NCBI RefSeq assembly: GCF_030272615.1
Contig: NC_081414.1
Coordinates: 915,315,648-915,379,647, forward strand
Reading direction: 5' to 3'
Source: Cryptomeria japonica
Taxonomy: Eukaryota > Streptophyta > Pinopsida > Cupressales > Cupressaceae
DNA length: 64,000 nt
The translations under genes and the position numbers were made by a program. Of the stretch, positions 9,283 through 20,879 are shown one piece after another; positions within the stretch are counted from its first letter, which is position 1, and each line of letters starts with the position of its first letter. The notes under the pieces are model-generated. The model saw only the letters and a list, made by a program, of their open reading frames with translations, had not been told where the DNA came from and did no database searches.

Positions 9283-10641
9283 TTAGGTATAAAACCGTTT
9301 GAGGTGCATGCTATTGATTGGATCTGCATGCGGTTCTCCTTCTGAAGTAGCCAACTGATATGCCCCGGACCCAAATACAACATTGACAACATATGGGCCC
9401 AGCCAGTTTGATTCAAACTTGCCCTGATGTTCTCAGTTTGGTTGGTTGTGAGGATTTTCTCTAAGAACAAGATCACCTACCTCAAATGTATGAGATCTAA
9501 CTTGGTGATTGTAGCTTCTGCTCATGCACTGCTGATAGGCTTTGAGGTGATTATATGCAGCTTGTCGCTTCTCATCAAGTAACTCCAAGTCTTGAAGACG
9601 GGATACTCTGTATGCTTCATCATCGATGAGATTGTGCAATGAAACCCGTAGTGATGGTATCTCGACCTCAATAGGTAAGGTAGCTTCGGCACCATAGACC
9701 AATGAATAAGGAGTTACACCTGTAGGAGTCCGAATACTAGTTCGATATGCCCATAGTGCTGGATTCAATTGAACATGCCAATCACGGCCGACATCATTGA
9801 CTGTCTTTTTTAGGATTCTCAATATGTTTTTATTGGATGCTTCGGCCTGACCATTTCCTTGTGGGTAATAGGGAGTGGAAAAGCGGTGTTGGATATGAAA
9901 TTTCTCACAAAGCTCACAGACATCCTGATTTTTGAAAGGAAGACTATTATCTGTGATAATGGACATGGGCACACCATACCGGCAGATGATGTAGTTGAGG
10001 ATGAATGAGGCGATCTGCTTGCCGGTGACTTGGGTAAGTGGAATAGCTTCGATCCACTTGGTGAAATATTCGGTGGCGGTAATAATGAATTTATGGTCGT
10101 TGGATGAAGATGGATGAATTTTACCCACAAGGTCAAGGCCCCATTGACAAAAAGGCCATGGTGTTGTGATTGGTTGCAGTTCCTGTGCTGGTGCATGTAT
10201 CAGGTCGCCATGAACTTGACATTTCTTGCATTTCCTGACAAAGTAGTAGGAATCCTTTTCCATAGATGGCCAATAGTATCCAGCTCGCATGAGTTTCTTG
10301 GCTAGTGATGGACCACTTGAGTGAGTCCAGAAAATTCCTTCATGTACTGCTTCCAAAGCCTTTGTTATTTCATCTTGTTCCAGACATCGAAGGAGAGTAC
10401 CATCAAGACTACGTCGGTATAGGGTTTCGACAATAATGGTATATCCACCAGTTTGGCGAATGAAGGTTTTACGTTGGTTATTTGATTGGTTGGGAGGAAG
10501 GGTGTGATCACGGAGATAGGTGTAGAACTCACCATACCATGGGGATTCAGAACCGACAAGGTGACATATCATTTCAGATTCGGGGATATCATAAGCGGGA
10601 ATCCAAAGCTGTTCTACCAAGAACTCATAGCGTGTTGAATT
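9283..10641 (-). pseudogene. Integrase of element B
   Basis: Gypsy integrase that would insert the DNA copy. The zinc-binding HHCC region lies near 10370-10200 (VHEGIFWTHSSGPSLA ... C-KK-C). The catalytic core carries D in WGLDLVGKIHP, D in SIITDNSLPF and E in GNGQAEASNKN. The C-terminal part has TFEVGDLVLREN and then, after a frameshift near 9433, a GPY/F module (FESNWLGPY ... NSMHLKRFYT) to TAA 9285-9283. TAG at 10644-10642 sits just upstream. All three catalytic acids look intact, so the damage is limited to the frameshift and stops. Confidence 0.88.
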
Positions 10642-10644
10642 CTA

Positions 10645-11547
10645 TGGAAGATCTAAGAGAGATGCGATGGTAGCCATGGCGTCAGCAGCTCGATTCTGAT
10701 CTCTTGGTATCTACTCAAAAGTGATAGTAGTAAATGATGTCTTTAGATTGTCCACCATTTTCTTGTATGGCATGAGTTTATCATCTTTGGTCTGATACTC
10801 ATCAGTTGCTTGTCGAATGACCAGTTGCGAGTCGCCATATACTTGCAGTTCTTGTAATTTCCATTGTATGGCGAGCCTGAGTCCTGTGATCAAAGCCTCA
10901 TATTCTGCTATGTTGTTTGTGCATGGAAATGTGAGCCTGTAAGACTTCGGGATGCTATCACCTTGAGGTGTGATAAACAGAATGCCTGCCCCCGAGCCAT
11001 GCCTAGTGTATGAACCATCAAAATATAGTTTCCATGGCTGTGCTTCTATGATCATGAATATCTCTTCATCTGGAAAATTGGAAATGAGAGGATGATCACC
11101 TATGAGAGGTGCATTAGCCAACTGATCTGCAATAACCTGACCTTTGATAGCTTTACGGTCCACATACTCAATGTCAAATTCACTTAGAATCATTACCCAT
11201 TTGGCCAAGCAGCCTGTCAATGATGCTTTGCTAAGTAAGTACTTGAGTGGATCAATCTTTGCGATGAGTTGTACCTTGTGCGTCAATAGATAGTGCCACA
11301 ATTTAGTGGCTGCTAGGATTACTGCTAGGCAAGCTCGCTCAATAGGTGTGTAACTGAGTTCATAGCCAACCAGTGTGCGAGAGATGTAGTATACAACACA
11401 CTCTTTACCTTCTGCATTATGTTGTGCCAGTAGTACACCCAATGCAGTACTTGTTGCTGAGATATAAAGTAACAATGGTCTACTAGGATCTGGTGGCATC
11501 AGCAATGGTGGTTTCATGAGATAGTCTTTGAGTGCCTGAAATGCTTG
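10645..11547 (-). pseudogene. RNase H and second (archaeal-type) RNase H of element B
   Basis: Two RNase H-like domains in a row. The first (about 11470-11150) contains LYISATSTALGVLLAQ, YYISRTL and YTPIE. The second (about 11020-10720) contains LYFDGSYTRHGSGAGI, NNIAEYEALITGL and YGDSQLVI, with the D-E-D acids of an active RNase H. The duplicated arrangement is a known mark of Tat-type elements and suggests that the first domain has become structural. TAG stops flank it at 11550-11548 and 10713-10711. Confidence 0.85.
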
Positions 11548-11550
11548 CTA

Positions 11551-12587
11551 GCATTTGTCATCCCACTAAAAGCGGATGTTCTTGTGTAGCAGGTGTGTGA
11601 ACGGGTGACACTTATCAGCCAATTGTGCAATGAATCTTCGGATGGATTGAAGCCGCCCTTGTAGTGTTCTTAGCTAACTGATATTCCTTGGTGGTGGCAT
11701 GTCCATTATTGCCTTAACCTTTGCTGGGTCAACCTCAATGCCTTTGCTTGAGACAATGTATCCTAGAAGCTTCCCAGAGGTCACTCCAAAGACACATTTC
11801 TTTGGGTTGAGTCAAACATGGTATTGTTCCAGTCTATCAAAGATTTTATCTAAGATGTGAAGATGTCCTTCTCTAGTAAGTGATTTTGCTAGTAAATCAT
11901 CCACATAATCTTCCATCATATTATGCATCATGTCATGGAAGATGGTGGTCATTGCTCTTTGATAGGTTGCTCCTGCATTCTTTAGACCAAAAGGCATTAC
12001 ATTCCAGCAATATGTGCCCCATGGACATGTGAAGGCTATCTTATGTTGGTCCTCTGGTGCGATCTTTATTTGATTGTATACTGAAAAGCCATCCATGAGT
12101 GAAAGCATGGCATGTCCTGCTGTCAAATCCACTATGATGTCGATATTTGGTAGAGGGAAATCATCCTTAGGGTCCATGCCTTATTCAAATCTCTGAAGTC
12201 AGTACAAATGCGGATGCCCCCTTTTGGTTTGCCGACTGGCACAATGTTGGAGATCCATTCTGCATAATCAATTGGTCTAATGAAACCAACATCTAGGAGT
12301 TTCTTGAGTTCTGTTTTGACTAGCATGATAATCTGAGGATGTATCTTACGAAGCTTCTGCTTGACAGGTTTGGCTCCTTTTGCTACTGTGAGATGATGCA
12401 TAACTAAATCAGGATCAAGCCCAGGCATGTCTGCATATGACCATGCAAAATTGATCTGACACTGTTGGAAGAACTCTATAAATTGAGGTTGTTCCTCTGG
12501 AGTGAGAAGAGATGCTAGATGTATGATATGAGGGTTTTCAGGAGTCCCCACATTGTATTCTTTGGTTTCCTCGATAAGAATCGTTGA
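11551..12587 (-). pseudogene. Reverse transcriptase of element B
   Basis: RT palm and fingers. FRDLNKA lies near 12200, VMPFGLKNAGATYQRAM near 11990, and the catalytic YVDD near 11910. The thumb and connection follow with LNPKKCVFGV, LRTLQGRLQSIRRFIAQL and WDDKC. A frameshift near 12178 separates FRDLNKA from the next motif. In-frame stops are TGA 11814-11812, TAG 11676-11674 and TAG 11568-11566. Catalytic residues are present. Confidence 0.88.
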
Positions 12588-13808
12588 TCATTCCTGTTGT
12601 GTACTAGCAGGGAGAATGTCAAACCCTTCATCCTCAGGCACCTCAAAGAGGTTTTCACCGTTGGATACGCTCTTTCTTTTTACTGTTGTCAGATCAAACA
12701 GTGCCACAGTGTGGTTTTCACTGGAAGATCCATGTTTTAATGTTATATTTTTGCAACTGAAGGGTTTGGCATCCGCCCCGAAGTATGCTGCGCTATTAAG
12801 TTCAATGGCGAATCCAGCTTTGTGATCCTCACTTGGTAGATTATCCCTTAATTCCAAAAAGTCAATGATAGCCTCATCATTTTGGAAGAGGTCAAGACAT
12901 GGGGGATTTGGTTGATTCCATTCGATGAGTTTAGGGTGGATAATGGGCATTACTTCATCGATTAAGTTAAGTGCGGGAGATGTATCAGTGAGAGTTAAGA
13001 CAGTGTGGTGAAGGTCGTTGATGGTACTCTCCCTGTCAGAATCCGGCGTAGGATGAGACGTAGGGTCTGTGGAAGATGTTTCTAGCTCAGGTACCCAAGT
13101 GGTCTTTATCTGTGCTTCTCTGTAAACAGGAATGTCTTTGCGTGGTGGAGGTGGTGACGTGTCTTCCTCATCTGAAGTGTTAAGCTGTACAGAATCAAAT
13201 TCCCACTCATGTGAGTCGGTCTCTGAATCACTTTCCAGCATCCGATTGCTATACCATACTGGGATGTCGCTGGAGTTGAATACTGCAGGTGTGATTGGTT
13301 TATGTACCTTTGTGGTGATTGGTGCTGTAGGAACCGTGATGGGATTTAAAGGATTTGTCACTGGAAGTATCGACAGTGTTGATTTAGTGGCTTCTGTTGG
13401 AATGGCTGGTGCCATAGATGCTGTTGCGGGTTCCAATATAGTTGCTGCTATGAATGGTTTTATTGATGTGATGACTGCTGTGGATGGGATTACTGGTTCG
13501 TTTGGTGGGATGTTTGGCACTGGTGATGGTTGCGGTGGATTCGTGAGCCTTGATGGGGCAGTGGGGATAATGCTTGATGATGCTTTGATTATGAAAGGTG
13601 TCCTCTTTGTAGTAGGTGGGCAAAATGGTTTGCTGGGTTGTCCTTTGAATATGAGTTTAGGAAGGATCTCTTTTTCAAAGCCTAGGCCTGTATTACCTTT
13701 GGGCTTGAACTCTGGCAGTAATGGTTCATGTCGTCCTTGCTTGCAGGATCCCAAAGCACTCTGACCATCATACCCCATCCTTTGCATAATGAGGAGGCCT
13801 TTACCATA
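12588..13808 (-). pseudogene. G-patch-bearing linker between protease and RT of element B
   Basis: 399 codons from Met 13787 to TGA 12590-12588. It begins with a G-patch-like motif (MGYDGQSALGSCKQG ... KGNTGLGFE), a glycine-rich RNA-binding module also found after the protease in betaretroviruses. A Pro/Thr/Ile-rich low-complexity region follows, then an acidic part ending near the RT. It is continuous in frame with the protease upstream and the RT downstream apart from the stop codons. A glycine-rich ORF on the opposite strand (13132-13764) is a shadow of the Pro/Thr-rich part. Confidence 0.7.
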
Positions 13809-14849
13809 CTATTCCGTAGGAAGTGTAACTTGCAGTTTTTCAGTGATGATGGGATCTTTATAGATCCATTCCGCTAGGTCCTCATCTTGTGTCTCTTCCT
13901 CTTGACTTTTTCCAAGGATGAAAGGCATCAAGGCACATGCAGGCGTGATTAGTGGTTGCTGGAGTAACTGCTGTGGTTTACCATGTGTTCTAGGAGAAGT
14001 GGGCATTTGTCCCACACAAAAGAGCTGACTCAAGTTGTATTCTCTAGGACCTTCCTCTGTGACTTTCATCTTAAGCTTTTCTTGCTTGGGTATAGGGGTG
14101 TTCGAACTGGCAAGAGAGGCGGGACTTACATATGATGTGGAGGAAATGGCTTCCCTATTATTAGGAACAGTAATCTCCGGTTGATGGCTGATATTATGGC
14201 AAAATGCAAAAGGATTTGCATCGCCTAGGATTGTGATCTCTGTACTATTATGTGGGAACTTGATACATTGATGGTAGGTAGATGGAACGGCTTGCATGGC
14301 ATGTATCCAAGGTCTCCCTAATAATAGATTATATGGCAGAGGAAGGTCCAGAACCTGACAAATTATGTGCTTTACCACAGGGCCAACCCGGATTGGTAGT
14401 ACCACAGCTCCTTTGGATGAACGCTCTGCATCATCATAGGCTTTGATGGTGATCTTCTTGCGAGGATCCACTGATTCTATTGCATATCCCAATGCTGTGA
14501 CCAATTGCAGTGTATAGATGTTTAGGCCTGCTCCATTATCTATCAAGACTCGCTTGATCCTGTGTTGGTTGATAAAGCCTTCAATGTGGAGTGAGGCATT
14601 ATGCGGTTGTTGGAAAGAAGAGTTGTCACTTTCAGAAAAAGTGAGACAAGGTGATGACTTTAGATTTCCAACCATGGCTTGAAATTGGTCTGTATTCAGG
14701 TTTGCAGGGACTGACGCCTCTTGGAGTGCTTGATCCAAGATTGTTTTATGAGATGGCGATAGGCGCAATAGTTCTAAAATGGATATGAGCGCAGGCATTT
14801 TATCTAATTGTTCCACAAGGTTATATTGCTTTGGGACGGAGGTGGTGCC
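13809..14849 (-). pseudogene. Protease of element B
   Basis: Retropepsin-like domain, same frame as gag. The catalytic loop reads VLIDNGAGLNIY, with DNG as is common in Tat-type elements. The distal LLLGRPWIHAM is intact. The domain is bordered by TAG 14852-14850 upstream and TAG 13811-13809 downstream. After the domain the sequence shows EYNLSQLFCVGQMP, which is paralleled in A. Confidence 0.85.
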
Positions 14850-16589
14850 CTATGGAGCTACCTTGATGGTGACTTTGCCGCGACGCGTAACAACATTGCA
14901 ATTTGAGGTGGGATTTTTGAAGGTTATAGTTACAATTTGTTCACTGGCATCATACAGGTGATTTACAGTGTAGTTATACGTAGCCTGCGTATAATCAGTG
15001 GTATCAGTGCCTCGCCGGGAAGTGGAAGGACCCCTTTGATCTTGTGATGGAAGTGGATTCTTGAACATCAGGTGATCATTATTGGTCGTTTTTGGGTCAT
15101 GTCCTTCAATCTCAATTTCTCCTCGATCAATAAGATCTTGAATGAGATCTTTCAATCGGTGACAATTACTTGTCTTGTGTCCTCTTCCTTGATGGAACTC
15201 ACAGTGTTCAGTATCTCTCCACCATGCTGGTTTGACCTGAGGCTCATAGCTGGATAGTTTAGGTAGAGTGATCAAATTCTGAGAAATGAGTTGTCGCATC
15301 ACTGTTTCAATGGGTTCCCCTAAGGGAGTGTATGTGCATTTTTGTTTTTGTGGACGAGGTCTTGGTTCATCATGAGATGTGATGCGACCTTGATTGGAAG
15401 GAACATTTGTGTTCTTTTGAGGTGGAGGATTTTGTCCTGCAAACCGAACCACAGGTTGTGCATTTTGGATAGTTCGAGCATCCACAACCCCATCGTTGAC
15501 GATATTTTTATTCTTGTTCCAGAAGTTTGGTTTATCACTATTGAAGCGCGGGCGAGGACCATCTTTTGGTTCATTAAATATTTTGATGAGTCCTTTTTTG
15601 ATGAGTGCCCTTTCACATTTTATACCCTTGGTGATCATATCGTTAAAAGAGTCTGTGTCTTTGACATCTAGGTGAAATTCCATTTCTTCGTTTAAGTTGG
15701 AAATGAAAATTTCCACTAGTTCTCGTTCAGGTAACTGAAGAGAACGTCTGCTAGACATTTGGCGCCATCGTTGCAGGAATACTGAGAATAATTCACCTGG
15801 TTTTTGTTTGGTGTTGCATAGATCAGCCATGGTGATGTCACGTTCAATATTATAAGAGTAATGAGATAGGAACTTTTGGATGAGTTCCTCAAATGTCCTA
15901 ATGCCACCTGGTAGTCGGGAAAACCATGATGTAGTGGTTCCTCCCAAGCTTTGGGGAAAAAGGCACATTAGGTATGTGTCTTCATATGCCACTTCAAGAC
16001 AAGCGGAATGAAATTCTCTGACATGATCACGGGGATCTCCCTTTCCTCTATATTTTTTGAATTTTGGTGTTTCGAACCCGCGTGGAAAGGGTGGCATATA
16101 AATATTCCTATCGAAAGGATAGGGACAAATGTCATTAAGTGAGAATTGATTGGTCTTAACACCACTATGAAGTTGTTGGGCGAGATTCTCGACTTGTTGC
16201 CGCAACATCTCCATTTCATTTGGAGGAGGAGGTGGTGGGTTACCTCGAGGAATATTATATCTGATGTGATTTCTACCTCTTTCCTCCTCATGGCGATGTT
16301 GTCTTTCTGATGCTTGTCTTAATTGGGCAAGATCAAAGTCCGAGGGGAGTTTGGCTCCTTCTTGAGCGAGTTTTAAGAAGTGAGCATCCGCATTGCTCCT
16401 TAGTATTTCATCAAATAATTTGTTGAAGTGAGGGTTATGCTGAGCCCTTTCAATTGTTGAAGGAGTGGGAGTACTTGGGTTTTCATCAGTTACAGTTCGT
16501 CCAAGTGCTTCTTGAAATTCATTGAGGTTGTCCTCTTCTTCCTCAATTTCTATTTCTCATTGCCTTGATCGCGATCGGGTTTGAGCCAT
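14850..16589 (-). pseudogene. gag of element B
   Basis: Starts at ATG 16589-16587 (MAQTRSRSRQ) with a TGA after ten codons at 16559-16557, then open to TAG 14852-14850. The gag core around 16100-15750 has KYRGKGDPRDHVREF and TSWFSRLPGGIRTF. The zinc knuckle near 15210-15165 reads C-EF-H-QGRG-H-KTSN-C. Apart from the early TGA and the final TAG the frame is clean. The first codons were chosen by parallel with A's gag start. Confidence 0.87.
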
Positions 16590-19400
16590 TTTGTTTGCAA
16601 GTTTGTTTGAAGTTGATTGAAGATGATGATGAGTTTTTTTGATGAAAGATTGATGATTAGTGGATTGTGTTGTATGTAGATCTCTAGCACTCTAAGGTAG
16701 ATGTAACCGAAATTCCTTCTTTAAATTGCTTGCTTGTTTGAGGAGTTTGGATGTGATAAGGTGTAGAGAAATCTGAGATGTGTTATAGATTTTGACTACC
16801 TAGCCATGAGAGGATTCACTCATAAACTAGTTTTACCCTACGTAGATGTGTCTCTTAGGATGAGCTTTATCCTAGATGTAGAAACAATATAAAAAGTGAT
16901 GTGATGTGTTTGATTTCAAGCAATATCTAAAAAAAGGAATCTTGGGACAAGAACCTCTTAATGTTTTGAGAGTTTTGGGATGGATTGATGATGGAATAAT
17001 GATGTATGAATGAGATGATGGATGTTTTGTTTTCAACTTTAATAAAAACTTTGTGTTACAAATGGAACAAACTCTACCTCTTCTCTTTCAAGCATTGGTG
17101 GCACTTCTCGAGCTGTGTTGTAGGTGATACAGATGTTTGGGAAGAAATTGGGATTAATCTTTCCTCCTTGATTTTTGTGATAACTCAGAGCTCCATATTG
17201 CATAAAAGCTCTGTGGTTCAATGATTCTGAATCAAACTCGTTTGTTTTTCCTTGAAGGTATAGACGCATGCGATGTAGAAAGACTCTATGTGAGACAAAA
17301 ATTTGTCTATTGAGATAGAAGAATTTCCTCCTCTTGATTAAAGCCTTTGAGCTTAGTGGTCTCCTCTTCAAGGTGATATTCTGATGACACGTCTTCTTTC
17401 GCAAGATGTGAAGAATGGTCATAAATTTTGACTCTTTGTTTGTTTGCACTTTGTTTTTGATATTTTTGTTTGTTTTTGAAAAATGTTGGATGAATACTTT
17501 GTTTTTGGGATTGATTTTCTGATTTTTCTTTGACAAGAAAACAAAGCAAGCACACAAACACAAGATTGTTGCCTCAAAGGCACAAATAAGTATGGGTCTA
17601 GATCAACCCAATTCTTGGACTTGTTTTTGACCCTTCCTTTAGATTTATTTTTTTAGGGTGTAGTTCCAAAGCCTGAAGTCGTCTCAATTCGCACTAGGTC
17701 TGTAAAACGAACACACTTCAAACACTTTTTATCCCTAAGGTCAAATGGCCAGTTGTGATAAATTTAGCCCACATCTTGATATTTCTTCGACTTTGGTACT
17801 ACATACCTTATGAATCCCGCCGTGGCAGGTAAGGATGTGATATACTAAGTCTTGAATGAGCATAACAAATAGATGATCCCTATGATGGGGGAGTCACCAC
17901 TTTTATCAAGCCACAAGTGACTTTTCAAAAAGCTATGTTTCTACTCAAGGAAATATGTATGGTGAGTATCTTGGGAGAAAAACCTTCTATGCTCTTGCAC
18001 TAAATTATATCTCAAATATCCTCAATCAATAGAATAGGTGGGCTACTACTTAAAGGTGTTTAGTCATGTTCGATGGCTTTGGACATAAGTTCATTTTGCA
18101 GTGACTCACTTAAGAGCCTTGTAACTGGTGGTGGGGCCCATTTGTCCTTTTGACCAGTTACACTGTAGGAACAGCTATACCCAAGGCTACAGCTTTCACT
18201 CTCACCTGATTTCTATAGCGGCTCGAAGGATTTACCGCTCGAGGTCATTCCCAAGAGTATTGATCCCTTGGCAGGCCTCTCTTAAAAAGATAAAATTTGA
18301 GTGTTACTAACACTTTTCTCTTGCACCTAGGACCACGAGAGCCAAGGGAGAGGATAGTGTGTGTTAGAAGTAGGTCCACTTGACTGACTTTTTGCACAAG
18401 CATGCCAAATATGTAAAGCACTTGTTCTTTTTAATCCAGCATTTGCAAAGATGATTTAACTATTTGGAGATGTTGCTCCAATAGTCATGGTGTTCGTTTT
18501 AACTTCAAAGGCAATGTGTTTTGTAATCTAGAATTTGGAAATCCTGGTCAACTTAATAAAAAAACACGTTTTGCTTGAAGAAAAATTTGTTTGCAAAAAA
18601 TCAAAAACAAGTGAATTGTTCTTTTTACTTGCCCAAAATTTTGAAGTGTGGATTGTAAATTCTTTAGTTTGATGCAAGAAAATGGATTTGTTGATTTTAA
18701 GCCCCAAATAAAGTGTGTTTCCTAACTTGCAAGAAAACAAATGTTTGAAGTTGTTGTTCTTTTTACCTTGCAATAAAGAAAGATGAATTTTGTTTTAAGC
18801 ACCAAAAACAAGTTTGAGGTTCATTTTATGCACTCCAAAATGAGATGTGAGGTTTATTTTATCTTGTACAAGAAGGAAAAATGGATTCTTTTTAACCAAC
18901 TTTTGTTTGAAAGAAAGTAAAAAAGAAACTTTTAAGCATCTAAGCTAACTCCTTCCCCTGCACAAAAAAAGATTAGAACCTGCACACAGTCAATGATCAA
19001 ATGTTAGCGTGGGCTTACACAAGCCTAAGTTCTGATTTTGGTTACAAAGCGACTTGGACAACACTCTGTCGCAATAGCACTATTCTGCTTTTTAGACAGA
19101 AGCGCTAATTTATACAATAGCGCTAGTCTGCGCTCTCAGAAGCGCTAATTTACACAGTAGCGCTGAGATAATAGGAAAATCCGAGAGGTCAAAAGCGCCA
19201 GAATAGTTGCAATAGTGCCAGAACTGTGACAAAAGCGCCAGAAGGTTGTCAATAGCGCTGAAACCTTTTCAATAGCGCTATTTTAAGGACAATAGCGCTA
19301 AAAGAAATTGTTTCGATAGCGCTAAAACGTGTTCATTAGCGCCAAAGCGCGACCTGTGTGGCAGTTTCAATAAGCAAAAATGTTAGTTTGTCAAAAAAAT
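16590..19400 (-). other. 2.8-kb leader of element B
   Basis: Unusually long stretch between primer site and gag. It holds a palindrome array close to the primer site (19077-19350). A 174-codon ORF (17563-17039, minus) is Lys/Asn-rich and has no domain I recognise; I do not call it a gene. The rest is AT-rich with poly-A/T runs. Confidence 0.6.
19077..19350 (-). repeat. Palindrome array (AATAGCGCTA-type) on a 20-bp register
   Basis: About 15 copies of a GCGC-centred motif: AGCGCT, AGCGCC or one-base variants, often preceded by CAAT. Core starts on the plus strand: 19077, 19102, 19120, 19130, 19142, 19160, 19195, 19215, 19235, 19255, 19275, 19295, 19319, 19339, 19347. Six successive cores are spaced exactly 20 bp, yet the ten bases between them are not conserved. 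It ends about 50 bp before the primer site. Confidence 0.8.
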
Positions 19401-19439
19401 ATCAGAAGGCTGCGTGTTCGATTCATGTCAGGTTCACCA
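19401..19439 (-). other. Primer binding site of element B, extended match to tRNA-Trp
   Basis: The plus strand reads as the 3' half of a plant tRNA-Trp including T-arm (GTGTTCGATTCA), acceptor arm and terminal CCA (19437-19439). From memory of plant tRNA-Trp the match runs 39 nt with three transitions. On the minus strand it follows the 5' LTR after two bases. A typical primer site is 12-20 nt. Confidence 0.75.
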
Positions 19440-19441
19440 AA

Positions 19442-20878
19442 TGATGCCCTCCTAAATGGCACAAGGTTAGTCTAAGATCAAAGAACACAAAAACACACAA
19501 AACATTAGTGTTAATCAATCGAAAACTAATCTAAAAAGGCATACCAAAAGAGAGACTACAAGCATGCAAGCATATTTAACTATCAAAGCAAACATGATGA
19601 GGCATCTCCAAATACCTCCTAACTACTCCTAGTTCCTTCTCCCTTGTTCCTCTCCTCTCCAAGTTCCAAAATAGTGTAGCTTTCAGTAGCTTTTTGCACT
19701 ATGGATGCTTATGGAGGATTGAGATTTGTAGTATAGCTCCAAATATGAAATGAAAAGCTATTTTTATGCTAAAATGATGTATTTTAACCAAAAAGACAAG
19801 ATTTAGTTATGCTATGGTAAATGCTCTCTAAAAATGTCTATAGTCTAAATGCTTACAAGTTTTCAGGATCTGGATTATGAAGGAATGGGCTCTATTTATA
19901 GGAAAAATGGAGCAATGGATGGCCAGGATTGAATGGTTTAATCAAGGGTCAAGCTTGAAAGTTGTGAATCCATGTGCATAATTGACACCAATGAAATGGT
20001 GACAAATGTCAACATAGGGTTGGGTTGAAGAAGAGGTTGGAGGCATTAAAGGCCTGAGAAGACCTCATGGTTATCTAAAGGCTAAGAGTCAAGTCTAAAT
20101 TAGGATTACCCACTGGATTAGGAGTTAATCCAAGGATAAACCTTTGTGCAAATGATTAAGGGATAATCATGGTCAAAGCATTAAAGGCTTGATGAGACCC
20201 TTGGGTTGGGTAGAGGTTGAGTCAAAACAAATGTTTTAACCATGTGGAAGGGTTTGGGTTAACCATTAATGGTTTTTGGAGACTTTGGGGATTAAGTGGT
20301 TGAAAGTTGGAAGCCTTCAATGGTTATCAAAGACTTTGAGGAATTAAGTGGTTGAAGGTTGAAAGCCTTTAATGGTTATCAAAGACTTTTAGGCTTTGAG
20401 AAGTGACTCCATTTTGCTTAGGAATGTGACAATATTTAGGGGATGGATTAGGCTAATTAGGAAGGGGTTAGAAGAATCTAGAAGGGGATTAGATTTTTGC
20501 AAGTGGATTTGGTGGGTGAGGGAAAATAGGATTTTATTTAAAATAAAAATTCATTTATTTCAATAAATGTGTGCAAGTTGCATTTGTAGGAAAATGCAAG
20601 TGGGGTGGGGATAATGATTTAAATAAATGTTTGATTTAATTTATTTAAAAGAGGAAAAGGGATTTTTAATTAAGTAAATTGATTTTATTTATTTAATTGA
20701 TTGGAATTTGATTTTAACGAATTAATTAAAATAAATTGAATAATTTATTTAATTAATAGAAGAATGTTTGGGGATGAATTAATTAAATATTAATTTAATT
20801 AACTGATGGCTAGTGGATTTTTAATCAAATAAATACGAAATATTCATTTAATTAAAATGGACAGATTTATGTGACTAC
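19442..20878 (-). repeat. 5' LTR of element B
   Basis: Minus-strand start TGTAGTCACATAAATC at 20878 and end GGGCATCA at 19442, giving about 1437 bp. A good TATA box CTATAAATAG is at 19901-19892. AT-rich palindromes occupy its first 350 bp. Left of it is the tRNA-Trp primer site and right of it the interrupted copia integrase of C. Confidence 0.78.
20530..20870 (-). repeat. AT-rich palindrome array in U3 of element B LTR
   Basis: Six AT-rich partly palindromic blocks built on TTAATTAAATAAAT and its complement, separated by G-rich spacers. Same position and style as 7659-7889 in A but more diverged. Confidence 0.5.
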
Positions 20879-20879
20879 A

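Larger units (their letters stand above)
8411..20878 (-). mobile_element. Element B: Tat-type Ty3/gypsy retrotransposon, 5' LTR to 3' tail; 3' LTR outside window
   Basis: On the minus strand: 5' LTR (20878-19442), tRNA-Trp primer site (19439-19401), 2.8-kb leader, then gag, protease, G-patch linker, RT, RNase H, second RNase H and integrase ending at TAA 9285-9283. Two RNase H domains and the CX2HX4HX4C gag knuckle are typical of the Tat lineage. The frame is continuous except for ten in-frame stops and frameshifts near 12178 and 9433. The 3' LTR is not present. The element sits inside copia element C, whose integrase resumes at 20880. Confidence 0.9.

Noticed and set aside
13132-13764. 210-codon plus-strand ORF, Gly/Val-rich
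   Set aside because: Exact antisense shadow of the Pro/Thr/Ile-rich linker of element B's polyprotein.
19401-19439. tRNA-Trp-like sequence, possible tRNA gene or tRNA pseudogene
   Set aside because: Only the 3' half is present and it includes the untemplated CCA. It lies next to an LTR end in the orientation of a primer binding site.
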